DNA of 64,000 nt. Source: Mangrovibacterium marinum. GTDB lineage: Bacteria > Bacteroidota > Bacteroidia > Bacteroidales > Prolixibacteraceae. Position numbers and translations under genes: made by a program. Location: contig NZ_QAAD01000012.1 in NCBI RefSeq assembly GCF_003046625.1, positions 53,994 to 117,993 of the forward strand. The letters run 5' to 3'. Position 1 is the first letter of the stretch, and every line of letters starts with the position of its first letter. The notes under the pieces were generated by a model. The model saw only the letters and a list, made by a program, of their open reading frames with translations. It was not told the origin of the DNA and ran no database searches. This document shows positions 26,370 to 35,656 of the stretch, piece by piece.

Positions 26370-26390
26370 AAAAGGGGGACAACTGCCCCC
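26370..26390 (-). terminator. Terminator of the yqeY-type gene (end of the dcw transcript)
   Basis: On the minus strand GGGGG-CAGTTGT-CCCCC is followed by TTTTC. It lies 29 bp after the stop codon at 26419, inside the end of the repeat block. Confidence 0.7.
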
Positions 26391-26418
26391 CTACCAATGA
26401 TTTTATCCTAAAATTGCG

Positions 26419-26865
26419 TTAAGCCAATAATGCTTTCACTTTGTCGGCAATATCCTTGCCATCGGCTTTTCCGGCCAGTTCTTTGGAGGCCATGCCCATT
26501 ACTTTTCCCATTTCCTTCATCGACGAAGCTCCGCTTTTCTCGATGATGGCTTTTACGGCGGCTGTTAGCTCGTCGTCGGTCATTTTCTTCGGCAGGTATT
26601 GTTCGAACACGGCAACCTGCACCATTTCTTCGGCAGCCAGGTCTTCGCGTCCTTGTTCTTTGTACAGGTTTGCCGAGTCGCTGCCTTGTTTGGCCAACTT
26701 CTGAATCACTTTAATCACCTCGGTATCGTCGAGCTCGTGAGTTGCAGAAGCTGTTTTTGCTTCAATCAGTACCTTTTTAATATTCCGCAAAGCACCGGTT
26801 TTTTCTTTATCACGGGCTTTCATTGCTGTTGTCAAGTCAGCATTTATCTGGTCAAATAAACTCAT
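26419..26865 (-). CDS. GatB/YqeY domain protein
   Basis: A 148-residue cytoplasmic protein matching YqeY across its full length: MSLFDQINADLTTAMKARDKEKTGALRNIKK at the start, VAVFEQYLPKKMTDDEL in the middle, and GKVMGMASKELAGKADGKDIADKVKALL at the end. It resembles the tRNA-binding tail domain of GatB/GatE amidotransferases, but free-standing YqeY has no established reaction. It closes the division cluster, 117 bp after the second ftsZ, and is followed by a terminator. Confidence 0.9.
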   Translation of the reverse strand: MSLFDQINADLTTAMKARDKEKTGALRNIKKVLIEAKTASATHELDDTEVIKVIQKLAKQGSDSANLYKEQGREDLAAEEMVQVAVFEQYLPKKMTDDELTAAVKAIIEKSGASSMKEMGKVMGMASKELAGKADGKDIADKVKALLA

Positions 26866-26982
26866 CGTTTAAGTTTTTAAAAATTCAATTTCCAAAGTTT
26901 TCAAAAAAAAGAAGGCTATCCAAATATCCGTTGAACTTTCAAAAGTTCTATTTTGAAAATTCATCTTCGGCATAACGCAAAG

Positions 26983-28395
26983 CTAGTCGACATTGTCGTG
27001 TAAGAATGAATTATTATCGCGCAGGAAGGTTTTATTGTCGTCATCCTGCGACAAGGAGAAACGCGACATTTTATTCTGAAACTTTCCTTTTTCGTTATCA
27101 ATCTTGACATTTTTTCGCCGGTAAGCCGGAATGTTCTCCAGTTTATCGACAAACTCGTCGTCCGAGCTCGAAAAATCGATCTTCACCGAATAATCTTCAT
27201 CTCCCGGAGCTACGGGCTGATTGTACAATGAATCATATTCGTCGGGTTTGGGGCAGTCCACCTCAAAGCCAATCATGCCTTGGTTTGCATCCTGTTTTTC
27301 TTCGGCCGAGCGTGTTCTGAAAGCCTGCGGGCGCGGCACCCCTCCAAATTGGCTGCTGTCGTTCTGCCCCAGCGAATGATAGGTTTTTTCCACCTTCTGC
27401 GCAGCCATCATTTCGGGGATGCTGCTCATGCTGAATCCGGTTGCAATAACGGTTACCGAAATTTCGTCGCCCATTTCTTCGTCCAGGCCGTTCCCCCAGA
27501 TCAGGTCGGCTTCGTGTCCGGCCTTGGCTTGAATGTAATCGGTTATCTGCCCGATTTCATCCATGGTCACTTCTTCCTGTCCCGAAGTGATATTGAGCAA
27601 GATATTTTGAGCTCCGCGGATGTCGTTATTATTCAACAGCGGAGAGTTCAACGCTTCCTCTACTGCTTTCAGTGCGCGATCCTCGCCCGATGCTTTGGCC
27701 GATCCCATCAGGGCCACGCCACTTTTACGCATGACGGTTTCCACATCGGCAAAGTCGACATTGATATAACCAGGCACGGTGATAATTTCAGCAATCCCCT
27801 TGGCGGCAGTAGCCAACACGTTGTCGGCCTTGGCAAAAGCTTCGGAAATTCGGAAGTCGCCATACATTTCCCGAATGCGCTCATTGTTAATCACCAGCAG
27901 CGAATCCACATGTTCCTGCATTTCGCTGATACCATCGATGGCCTGCTTGATACGGCGACGCCCTTCATTCCGAAACGGAATGGTTACAATGCCTACCGTG
28001 AGAATATTTAGTTCGCGACAAGCCTGAGCGATGACAGGAGCAGCACCGGTTCCGGTTCCTCCACCCATTCCGGCCGTGATGAAAACCATCTTGGTATCCT
28101 GCTCAATGGCCTGCTTCACGTCGGTAATATTCTCCACTGCTGCTTCGCGACCGATGTCGGGTTTATTACCTGCGCCACGTCCTTCGGTGAGCGATGCTCC
28201 CAGCTGTACCTTCAGCGGAATAGGGCTGTTGCGCAAGGCTTGCGCATCGGTGTTACACACCATGAAACCAACATCCTTAATTCCCTGGTGATACATGTGG
28301 TTAACAGCATTACCGCCGCCGCCGCCAACACCAATTACGCGAATAATGCTTCCGGAAGATTTTTCCAAATCAAAATTCATAATATCATTAGTCAT
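26983..28395 (-). CDS. ftsZ: Cell division GTPase FtsZ, second (promoter-distal) copy
   Basis: A 470-residue tubulin homolog. The N-terminal GTPase domain has GVGGGGGNAV (residues 22-31), the tubulin signature GGGTGTG (111-117), the canonical TIPFRNEGRRR (138-148) and the T7 synergy loop INVDFAD (211-217), so it should bind GTP and polymerise. The long C-terminal region (from ~320) is a variable linker ending in an acidic/aromatic peptide (LRDNNSFLHDNVD) that looks like a conserved partner-binding tail. This copy has the standard motifs throughout and is the better candidate for the housekeeping FtsZ. It starts 14 bp after the other ftsZ. Confidence 0.95.
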   Translation of the reverse strand: MTNDIMNFDLEKSSGSIIRVIGVGGGGGNAVNHMYHQGIKDVGFMVCNTDAQALRNSPIPLKVQLGASLTEGRGAGNKPDIGREAAVENITDVKQAIEQDTKMVFITAGMGGGTGTGAAPVIAQACRELNILTVGIVTIPFRNEGRRRIKQAIDGISEMQEHVDSLLVINNERIREMYGDFRISEAFAKADNVLATAAKGIAEIITVPGYINVDFADVETVMRKSGVALMGSAKASGEDRALKAVEEALNSPLLNNNDIRGAQNILLNITSGQEEVTMDEIGQITDYIQAKAGHEADLIWGNGLDEEMGDEISVTVIATGFSMSSIPEMMAAQKVEKTYHSLGQNDSSQFGGVPRPQAFRTRSAEEKQDANQGMIGFEVDCPKPDEYDSLYNQPVAPGDEDYSVKIDFSSSDDEFVDKLENIPAYRRKNVKIDNEKGKFQNKMSRFSLSQDDDNKTFLRDNNSFLHDNVD

Positions 28396-28409
28396 AACTT
28401 GATCTTTTC

Positions 28410-29681
28410 TTAGTTGTTTTCAGTCATCGATTCATCCTGATCGTCGAACAAACGGTTAAACTGCCGCTTAAACCAGTTGTCGGTTGTTGCATCCGCTTTT
28501 TCGGTTACCAGTTCCCCGGCCGATCTTTTCTTCCGGTTAGTCGTGCCGGACTTTCTTGATGCGGCACTGGCCCGTGTAACCTGAGGTTCGGGGCGTGGCT
28601 CAAAAACAGTCCCTTGGTAGCTATCTTCATCCAGATTGATATCCGGAATATCTTCGGTATTCAATGCATGTTTTTCAACTTTGGGCTTTTCCTGCAACAG
28701 CTCACTGGGGTTTTTATTGAACCGGGTGGCAGCAATGGTTACACTGACTTTGTTACCCAGCCCGGGGTCGCTTCCGTTCCCCCATATAATGTTGGCATCC
28801 TGCCCGGCACGATCCTGCAAGAACTCGATAATATCGCCAATTTCGCCCATGGTAATTTCCTCGTCGCCGGAAATGATGTTGAGCAAAATATCTTTTGTTC
28901 CGCTGATGTCGTTACTATCCAGCAGGGGCGATTCCAGGGCTTCGAGCACGGCTTTCATAGCACGGTCTTCGCCTTCGGCATAGCCCGTGCCCATGATAAA
29001 CACTTTGCTGTTGGCCATTACGGTATGCACATCGGCAAAGTCGATATTGATCTGCCCGTGTACGGTGATGATCTCGGCCACCCCTTTTACGGCTCCCGCG
29101 ATCACATTGTCGGCCATTTTAAAGGCTTTGGATGCCGGCAGGTCGCCGTAAATACGATGCAACTTGTCGTTGCTGATAACCAGCATGCTATCCACATAAG
29201 CCTTCAGCTGATCGATGCCCTCTTTAGCCTGCTCGAAGCGGCGCTTGCCTTCAGCCGGCGAGGGTGCCGTAACCACAGCAATGGTGAGGATATCCATTTC
29301 GCGCGCCAGCTCGGCAATAACGGGGGCTGCTCCAGTACCGGTACCTCCGCCCATCCCTGCTGTGATAAACAACATTTTGGTATTTCCATCCAATATGCGG
29401 CGAATGTCGTCCAGGTTTTCAATAGCAGCCTGTTTGCCATGTTCGGGTTGATTGCCGGCCCCGCGACCTTCGGTCAGGCTCACCCCCAGCTGAACTTTAA
29501 CCGCTACCGGGCTTTGCGCCATCGCTTGTGCATCGGTGTTGCAAATCATAAAGTCGACGCCGTGAATGCCTTCCGTATACATGTGGTTTACGGCATTACA
29601 GCCCGCACCACCAACGCCCAATACTTTGATTATTGATGAATGCGCTTTTTCTAATCCAAAGTCAATCATTTCCTCTATCAT
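28410..29681 (-). CDS. ftsZ: FtsZ paralog, first (promoter-proximal) copy
   Basis: A 423-residue FtsZ homolog, collinear without gaps with the downstream copy through residue ~220: GVGGAGCNAV (22-31), GGGTGTG (111-117), T7 loop INIDFAD (211-217). GTP binding and catalytic loops are therefore intact. It deviates at TAPSPAEGKRR (138-148), where most FtsZ proteins, including the neighbour, have TxPFxxEG. Its tail is different too: shorter, basic linker (SRKSGTTNRKKRS) and an amphipathic ending WFKRQFNRLFDDQDESM. It follows ftsA by 117 bp, a gap holding a 7-bp stem hairpin (29713-29733). It could co-polymerise with, modulate or tether the other FtsZ. Confidence 0.93.
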   Translation of the reverse strand: MIEEMIDFGLEKAHSSIIKVLGVGGAGCNAVNHMYTEGIHGVDFMICNTDAQAMAQSPVAVKVQLGVSLTEGRGAGNQPEHGKQAAIENLDDIRRILDGNTKMLFITAGMGGGTGTGAAPVIAELAREMDILTIAVVTAPSPAEGKRRFEQAKEGIDQLKAYVDSMLVISNDKLHRIYGDLPASKAFKMADNVIAGAVKGVAEIITVHGQINIDFADVHTVMANSKVFIMGTGYAEGEDRAMKAVLEALESPLLDSNDISGTKDILLNIISGDEEITMGEIGDIIEFLQDRAGQDANIIWGNGSDPGLGNKVSVTIAATRFNKNPSELLQEKPKVEKHALNTEDIPDINLDEDSYQGTVFEPRPEPQVTRASAASRKSGTTNRKKRSAGELVTEKADATTDNWFKRQFNRLFDDQDESMTENN

Positions 29682-29798
29682 AAGCGAGGATTTTTGAGTT
29701 TAATATTTGCCCGGGCGTCAAAAGACGACGCCCCTTTCGTTCTGCATCTAATCTTTCCTGTAAAGCTACTGCCTGTCGTCCGACAGACCTCTCGTATC

Positions 29799-31127
29799 CT
29801 ATTTCATTTCAATGCCCTGCTCATCGTTAAAAAAAATGTCCATTTGCTTGGCCATTCCTTCCTTCATCGATCGGAAGAAATTAAATGAGCTTGACTTGGC
29901 TTTTACGGCTTTCTTTTTCGCCTGTTTTTTGGGGCTGCTTTCCTGGCTTTCTTTGATGCCCAGCTGCAGCAATCCCAGTACCGTTGCAAACCGGGGATCT
30001 TCCAGTCCCTTCCAGTTTTTTTCGGTTTTAATCCGGGGCACCCCCTGACGAACGTCCATGCCGGTTTGGTATTTTAACAATTGGTTGAAGTTTGGCAACA
30101 AAGCCGTTCCTCCGGTTAAAACAATACCGGCACCGATGCGGTCGCCAAAACCCGACTTTTCGATATGAAAGTTAACACTCTCGATAATTTCTTCGAGACG
30201 GGCCTGGATGATGTAGGCCAGGTTTTTGAAACTGATTTCCTTGGGGGCCCAGCCCGACTGCGAAGGGATGGTTACCACCCTGTCTTCGGGCGCAAAATCG
30301 CCCATTGCCTGCCCGTATTGTGTTTTTAGCTGCTCGGCCTGCATGCCGCTTATAGCACAGCCCTCTTTGATATCGTTGGTTAACACATTCCCGCCAAAGG
30401 GAATTAATGTTGAATAGCGTAGTACCCCTTCCTGAAAAATGGCCAATTTCGTCGTACCACCACCCACATCCAACAGAATTACGCCGGTCTCTTTTTCTTC
30501 CTCGGTCAGCAAAATCCCGGAAGATGCCAGCGGGTCGATAACCGAGCTTTTAACGGTGATGCCCGTGCGCTGAATTCCCTGCCGAAGGTTTTCATCATAG
30601 GTATGGGGCGCAACCAACAGCTTAAACTCAACTTCCAGATGCTCAGCTTTCATGCCAACCGGATCGGAGCACTCGCCTTCCTGGTCGACCTGAAACATCT
30701 GCGGTTCGACATGATAAATTTTATAGCCCTCGGGTAAATCCGATCCGCGAACTTTCTCAATCAGAAAATCCACATCAGCCTCGGTTACCAGATGGTCCTT
30801 GTCGATGTATTTCTCGGCCTTTACGGTATAGGTTTTTAATTGCTGCCCCACAATATTGACAAACACCTCCTCAACCTCGGTTCCCATTTGCTCTTCGGCC
30901 TGCCGAAGTGCCAGATCAATCTGCCGGGATACCTCCTCAATGTTCAGCACAACACCTCGCCGAACACCGGCCGACGCTGCCGTTCCGATTCCCAGAATTT
31001 CCAATTTTCCCTCTTCATTCAACTGTCCAGCTACCACCACAATTTTGGTAGAGCCGACATCTACTGCTGCAACTATTTTTTTGCTCTTGGCCATAAGCTT
31101 AAATTTTAGTGTGCGTTCATTTTCCAT
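29799..31127 (-). CDS. ftsA: Cell division protein FtsA
   Basis: A 442-residue actin-like ATPase that links FtsZ filaments to the membrane. Phosphate-binding signatures are VAAVDVGSTKIVVV near the N-terminus and VILLDVGGGTTKLAIF in the middle; GIVLTGGTALLPNF marks the adenosine motif. The SHS2/1C insertion (ILGIGTAASAGVRRGVVLNIEE) is present. The C-terminus ends with FNFFRSMKEGMAKQMDIFF, an amphipathic helix suited to membrane targeting, then a short tail. ATG at 31127 or 31094 (MAKSKK) could be the start; the second better matches the family's N-terminus. Confidence 0.95.
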   Translation of the reverse strand: MENERTLKFKLMAKSKKIVAAVDVGSTKIVVVAGQLNEEGKLEILGIGTAASAGVRRGVVLNIEEVSRQIDLALRQAEEQMGTEVEEVFVNIVGQQLKTYTVKAEKYIDKDHLVTEADVDFLIEKVRGSDLPEGYKIYHVEPQMFQVDQEGECSDPVGMKAEHLEVEFKLLVAPHTYDENLRQGIQRTGITVKSSVIDPLASSGILLTEEEKETGVILLDVGGGTTKLAIFQEGVLRYSTLIPFGGNVLTNDIKEGCAISGMQAEQLKTQYGQAMGDFAPEDRVVTIPSQSGWAPKEISFKNLAYIIQARLEEIIESVNFHIEKSGFGDRIGAGIVLTGGTALLPNFNQLLKYQTGMDVRQGVPRIKTEKNWKGLEDPRFATVLGLLQLGIKESQESSPKKQAKKKAVKAKSSSFNFFRSMKEGMAKQMDIFFNDEQGIEMK

Positions 31128-31151
31128 AATCCACGAGTTTGCACCACCGCA

Positions 31152-31901
31152 CTAGCGCCTGGTACAAACCACCTGATCTTTATATTTTAAACTAATTTTT
31201 TTGTATTTATCCCAGCCCCACCGACTAAAAGCCTGATCGTACAAGGCTTTCAAATTACGGAGCTTTTCGCGATAGTGCGCTGCTTCGCCAAAATCGATCA
31301 GCTGATCGCCTACCAGAGGCACTATTGCCAGCTCGCCCGACGCATCCACATTGATTTGTTTGATCTGCACCCGCCAGAAATCATCCTGCTGGATGTATGC
31401 AATCATCGGGATCAGTTGCCTGCGAACAAATTTCTCATCAGCCTTTCCGGTTATCAGCATCACGTGCGCTGTAAATTTCGGATTCGCCGGAATGACCACG
31501 CCTGCCTCATCCATATAATAGTCGGTTTGTCCTTCCAACACCCGCAACAAGGGTTTGCGTTGCATCACCTCCACAATCAGATGTCCTTTAAAATCCATCC
31601 GGTCGCCCGAGATATGGCGATAAACCTCCACATTTTTAATCGCCGGCACTTTCATCATTTTTTCTTCCAGCAGATGCGTATTGAGCTCGTCCAGCTTTTT
31701 CTCGAATAACTTCGGATCGGCCTGTTTCACCAACCGACTAAGCTCGGCCTCATCCATAAAGCGAGGTGAGTCGTCGGGGATGACCACGGTCAGCTCATCG
31801 CAGCTCACCTTCGACAATCTTTCGGAAGAGAAAGACAGCGTAAGGATTGCCAGGACAGCCCCGCTAACAATAAGCCCGATATGCAGCATTCGTTTAATCA
31901 T
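31152..31901 (-). CDS. ftsQ: Cell division protein FtsQ
   Basis: A 249-residue bitopic membrane protein with a single N-terminal transmembrane helix (residues ~6-24). A POTRA-like region with paired strands (VPAIKNVEVYRHISGDRMDFKGHLIVEVMQRKPLLRVL) and a FtsQ beta domain follow. It recruits and regulates septal wall synthases in the periplasm. Sequence conservation is low, as is usual for Bacteroidetes FtsQ; its position between murC and ftsA is the strongest support. Its start overlaps the murC stop by 8 bp. Confidence 0.85.
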   Translation of the reverse strand: MIKRMLHIGLIVSGAVLAILTLSFSSERLSKVSCDELTVVIPDDSPRFMDEAELSRLVKQADPKLFEKKLDELNTHLLEEKMMKVPAIKNVEVYRHISGDRMDFKGHLIVEVMQRKPLLRVLEGQTDYYMDEAGVVIPANPKFTAHVMLITGKADEKFVRRQLIPMIAYIQQDDFWRVQIKQINVDASGELAIVPLVGDQLIDFGEAAHYREKLRNLKALYDQAFSRWGWDKYKKISLKYKDQVVCTRR

Positions 31902-33279
31902 TCGTTTTAGCGTTTAAAGTCTGAGCTACGGGTTCAACCAACAAATCAATATCACCGGCTCCCATCATCAGAATAACACCGGGTTTAAAGGAGGCGGCTT
32001 TTTGCAGCAGCTCATCCTTGGTCACCAACTGTTTATCTGCCAGGCTCACCTGCTCGAGCACCATCGCCGAGCTTACTCCCGGGATTGGTTTTTCGCGGGC
32101 CGGATAAATATCCAACAAATAGAGTTCGTCCAACTGACTTAACTGTTCCGCAAAATCGGGCGCAAAGTCCCTGGTGCGGCTAAACAGATGAGGTTGAAAA
32201 ACCCCGGTCAGCCAACGATCGGCAAACATGGCTTTCACCGAGCCAATGGTTGCCTTCAGCTCCTCCGGATGATGCGCATAGTCATCAATCAGCATATAAT
32301 CATTAGAGCGATGACGAATATCGAAACGGCGTTTCACGCCCTGATAAGTTGCCACTGCTGCCTTAATCTCGTTTTCATCGGCGCCGGCCAGCAAGGCCAA
32401 CGCTGAGGCGGCCACGGTATTTTCAACATTCAGCAAACCCGGATAATTCAACTGCATGGATCGAATTACGCCATTGGGATGCTTCAGGTCGAAATGATAG
32501 GCCTCATCTTTTAATTCAATATTGACGGCACAGAAATCGGCTTGCTCGGTAATGGAATAGCTGAAATACTGCACCTCCGGATTATCGGACTGCTGAATGG
32601 GCAGTCCTTTTTTCACCACCACTGCACCGCCGGGACGAATTTGCCCCACAAACTCCCTAAAGGTTTTATGTATGGCAGCCTGATCGCCGTAAATATCCAG
32701 ATGATCGGCATCCATAGAGGTTACCACGGCAAAATCGGGGTGCAATTGCAGGAATGAGCGATCGAACTCATCGGCTTCGGCCACCACCCAATCGCTATGG
32801 GCGGAAAGCAACAGATTGGTTTGGTAGTTTTTCGAGATTCCCCCCAGGAAAGCAGAACAATCCAACCGGGAACTTTTCAACAGATGTGCCGTCATGGTTG
32901 AGACGGTTGTCTTGCCATGGGTACCTGCTACAGCACAGGTCTTGCCCTGATCACAAATCATGCCCAACACCTGAGAACGCTTTTTAATGGTGAAGCCATT
33001 TTCTTCCAGAAAGATGCGCTCCGCCAGGTCGGCAGGTACTGCCGGTGTTAAAACCACCAAACAAGCCTGCTTATCGAGCTGCGAGAGCAGCAGATCCGGC
33101 CGATCGGCATAATGCACATCAATCCCTTCGGCCACCAACTTTTGGGTGAGTTCAGTTTCCGTGCGGTCGTAACCGGATACCCCGAAGCCGGCATGCTTAA
33201 ACCAGCGTGCCAGGGCGCTCATCCCGATTCCTCCGATTCCCAGGAAATATACTTGTTTTATGTTTTTCAGATCTGTCAT
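31894..33279 (-). CDS. murC: UDP-N-acetylmuramate-L-alanine ligase
   Basis: A 461-residue cytoplasmic ligase that adds L-alanine to UDP-MurNAc. The N-terminal Rossmann-type domain has FLGIGGIGMSALARW, the ATP-binding P-loop is GTHGKTTVSTM, and the Mur signatures EADEFDRSF and YAHHPEEL are present. Length is typical. It overlaps murG by 4 bp (ATGA) and ftsQ by 8 bp, indicating tight coupling within the operon. Confidence 0.96.
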   Translation of the reverse strand: MTDLKNIKQVYFLGIGGIGMSALARWFKHAGFGVSGYDRTETELTQKLVAEGIDVHYADRPDLLLSQLDKQACLVVLTPAVPADLAERIFLEENGFTIKKRSQVLGMICDQGKTCAVAGTHGKTTVSTMTAHLLKSSRLDCSAFLGGISKNYQTNLLLSAHSDWVVAEADEFDRSFLQLHPDFAVVTSMDADHLDIYGDQAAIHKTFREFVGQIRPGGAVVVKKGLPIQQSDNPEVQYFSYSITEQADFCAVNIELKDEAYHFDLKHPNGVIRSMQLNYPGLLNVENTVAASALALLAGADENEIKAAVATYQGVKRRFDIRHRSNDYMLIDDYAHHPEELKATIGSVKAMFADRWLTGVFQPHLFSRTRDFAPDFAEQLSQLDELYLLDIYPAREKPIPGVSSAMVLEQVSLADKQLVTKDELLQKAASFKPGVILMMGAGDIDLLVEPVAQTLNAKTND

Positions 33280-34376
33280 CTCTTTTTTACTTCACCCAAA
33301 ATAACTTTTACAATATCGGCTGTTGCATTCGGCTTGGCCAGGCTTTTTGCATTGGCGCCCAGCTCGGCCAGCTTTGCCTTATCCATCACCAGGCGGAAAG
33401 CCTGCTTGAATAATTTCTCCGGTCCTTCAGCATCTTTCACCATCACCGCAGCATGATTTTCAACCAAGGCCATGGCGTTTTTTGTTTGATGATCTTCGGC
33501 CACATTGGGCGAGGGCATCAGTACGGCCGGTTTTGCCAACAGACACAACTCGGAAATTGTTCCGGCACCAGCTCTCGAGATCACAAGGTCGGCCGCCTTG
33601 TAGGCCAGGTCCATATCCGTTAAAAACTCCAGAGCCTGCAGGTTTGCGGGTTTGCGTCCGGCTAGGCGTTCTACCATTTCCTGATAGTAGATCTTTCCGG
33701 TTTGCCAAACCACCTGCACCTGGTTCTCGGCAATATAATCGAGGTTCGCCATCACGCTTTCGTTCAGGCTGCGGGCTCCCAGGCTACCACCAACTACAAA
33801 TACAACCGGTTTGTCGGCCGTTAAATTGTATGCTTTCAGTGCTTTTTCCCGATCAACCGGCTGCAACAGATGCTGACGCACCGGATTACCGGTAACCACG
33901 AGTTTTTCAGCGGGGAAATACCGCTCCATATTCGGGTAGGCCACACAAATTTTACGCACCTTGGCCGACAGCAACTTATTGGTTACCCCGGCATACGAAT
34001 TTTGCTCTTGCAGGATCGCAGGCACTCCGGCACGAACAGCCGCCTTCAATACCGGACCACTGGCAAAGCCGCCAACGCCAATTGCCACATCGGGTTTAAA
34101 ATCCTGAATCACGTTACGAGCCTTCCGCATACTTTGAAAAAGCATCCACAGGAACTTAAACATCTTCAGCGATGCTTTGCGCGGCAATCCCATCACGGGC
34201 AAACCAACAATCGGATAGCCGGCGGCAGGCACGCGCTCCATCTCCATTTTACCCAATGCACCGACAAACAAGATATCGACATCGGGGATTTCTTGTTTCA
34301 ACTCATTGGCAATGGATAAAGCCGGGAAGATATGTCCTCCGGTTCCGCCTCCGCTGATGATTACTTTTAATGTCAT
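33276..34376 (-). CDS. murG: UDP-GlcNAc:undecaprenyl-PP-MurNAc-pentapeptide GlcNAc transferase
   Basis: A 366-residue GT-B glycosyltransferase that makes lipid II at the inner face of the membrane. Signatures include the glycine-rich GGGTGGHIFPAL at the N-terminus, GVGGFASGPVLKAA, VVGGSLGARSLNE and the donor-binding ISRAGAGTISELCLLAKPAVLMPSP. All key loops are intact. It lies 25 bp downstream of ftsW and overlaps murC. Confidence 0.97.
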   Translation of the reverse strand: MTLKVIISGGGTGGHIFPALSIANELKQEIPDVDILFVGALGKMEMERVPAAGYPIVGLPVMGLPRKASLKMFKFLWMLFQSMRKARNVIQDFKPDVAIGVGGFASGPVLKAAVRAGVPAILQEQNSYAGVTNKLLSAKVRKICVAYPNMERYFPAEKLVVTGNPVRQHLLQPVDREKALKAYNLTADKPVVFVVGGSLGARSLNESVMANLDYIAENQVQVVWQTGKIYYQEMVERLAGRKPANLQALEFLTDMDLAYKAADLVISRAGAGTISELCLLAKPAVLMPSPNVAEDHQTKNAMALVENHAAVMVKDAEGPEKLFKQAFRLVMDKAKLAELGANAKSLAKPNATADIVKVILGEVKKR

Positions 34377-34401
34377 GGTTTACTCCGTTCTCTATTTTTC
34401 A

Positions 34402-35613
34402 TTATTTCAATTCCTGATCCTCGTCGGGCACATTCACCACCACGGCTGTTTCCGACTGCTCCTCTTCAGTTAGTTTATTCTGTTTATTCAGGTAGCTGAC
34501 CGATAGGATTAAGCCAAATCCGGCAGCCGTAAACACCAGTGAAGTTCCCCCCATGCTAATCCAGGGCAAGGGTTGACCGGTTACCGGCATCAAGCCCGTG
34601 GAAACCGACATATTCACAAAGGCCTGAATGGCGTAAATGAGCACCAGCCCTGTAACCAGAAAGGCGGGAAACGTGCGGGTACTGGCCCGAACAATTGCCA
34701 CCCCCCGAAACAGGAAGATGAGGTACAACAGCACGATGGCAATTCCCCCTCCCACGCCATATTCTTCCACAAAAATGGCGTAGATAAAGTCGTTGTAGGC
34801 AGCCTCCATATAATTACTAACGTCGCTTCCTCCGGGACCTTTGCCGATTAAACCGCCTTCGAAAATGGCCAGCTTCGCATAATCGGCCTGGGTTGTTCCC
34901 TCTTCGGCATCCTTGTCGCCAAACAGGTGATCATCGATACGTTGCTTAAAAGTTTGAATACGTCCAAACGAATGCGGCAAAATCGGGGCGGCGAAATACA
35001 TCGTCGATGCCAGTGCTACGCCCCCCAGCACGGTTAAGCCCATCAACTTAAAGGGAACACGGGCAACAAACATCAAGCCCATCATACCCATAAAAATCAC
35101 GCCGGCCGTTGAAATATTCCCCAACGAAATAATGCCGCAGACCAGCGTACTGGCTCCGATAACCCACCAGAAGGCTTTGCTCAGCTCCTCTTTCGATTTT
35201 TGGCGGCTGGCCAGCATCTTGGCGCCAAACATCACCAGGGAGATCTTGGCCAGCTCGGCAGGCTGGAAGCTAATAAATTTCAGGTCGAGCGAGCGCGGCG
35301 TTGCTTTACCGGTAAGCCGGTACTGAATAAAGGCCAACACGAGCAAAATAATGGTAACGACAAGCAAAGATGGGGCGATGAGCGAATAAAATTTCACCGG
35401 CACCACATTCACCAGAAAAAGCATCACCCCAAAGCCGAGCGCGATAAAAAAGCTATGGCGCAGCAGGTAGTGAGCCGTATGTCCGTCGGCTTCGCGATAA
35501 GCCAGGCGCCCGGTTGCGCTGTACACAATTAAGATGGAAGCCAGCGACAACACCAAAAGCACCACCCAAAGCGTGCGGTCTCCTTTGATAATATCTTGCA
35601 GTCTGTTTTTCAT
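34402..35613 (-). CDS. ftsW: Septal SEDS peptidoglycan polymerase FtsW
   Basis: A 403-residue integral membrane glycosyltransferase of the SEDS family with about ten transmembrane helices. Characteristic stretches include SFQPAELAKISLVMFGAKMLA and the C-terminal FVNMSVSTGLMPVTGQPLPWISMGGTSLV. I place the start at ATG 35613 (MKNRLQD). The frame is open upstream to 35880, but that part overlaps murD in another frame and encodes no membrane protein sequence. FtsW polymerises lipid II together with the FtsI encoded further upstream. Confidence 0.95.
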   Translation of the reverse strand: MKNRLQDIIKGDRTLWVVLLVLSLASILIVYSATGRLAYREADGHTAHYLLRHSFFIALGFGVMLFLVNVVPVKFYSLIAPSLLVVTIILLVLAFIQYRLTGKATPRSLDLKFISFQPAELAKISLVMFGAKMLASRQKSKEELSKAFWWVIGASTLVCGIISLGNISTAGVIFMGMMGLMFVARVPFKLMGLTVLGGVALASTMYFAAPILPHSFGRIQTFKQRIDDHLFGDKDAEEGTTQADYAKLAIFEGGLIGKGPGGSDVSNYMEAAYNDFIYAIFVEEYGVGGGIAIVLLYLIFLFRGVAIVRASTRTFPAFLVTGLVLIYAIQAFVNMSVSTGLMPVTGQPLPWISMGGTSLVFTAAGFGLILSVSYLNKQNKLTEEEQSETAVVVNVPDEDQELK

Positions 35614-35656
35614 TTTCAATGTTCTCCCAACTTCAGAATGTCCTTTTTTTAGAGAT

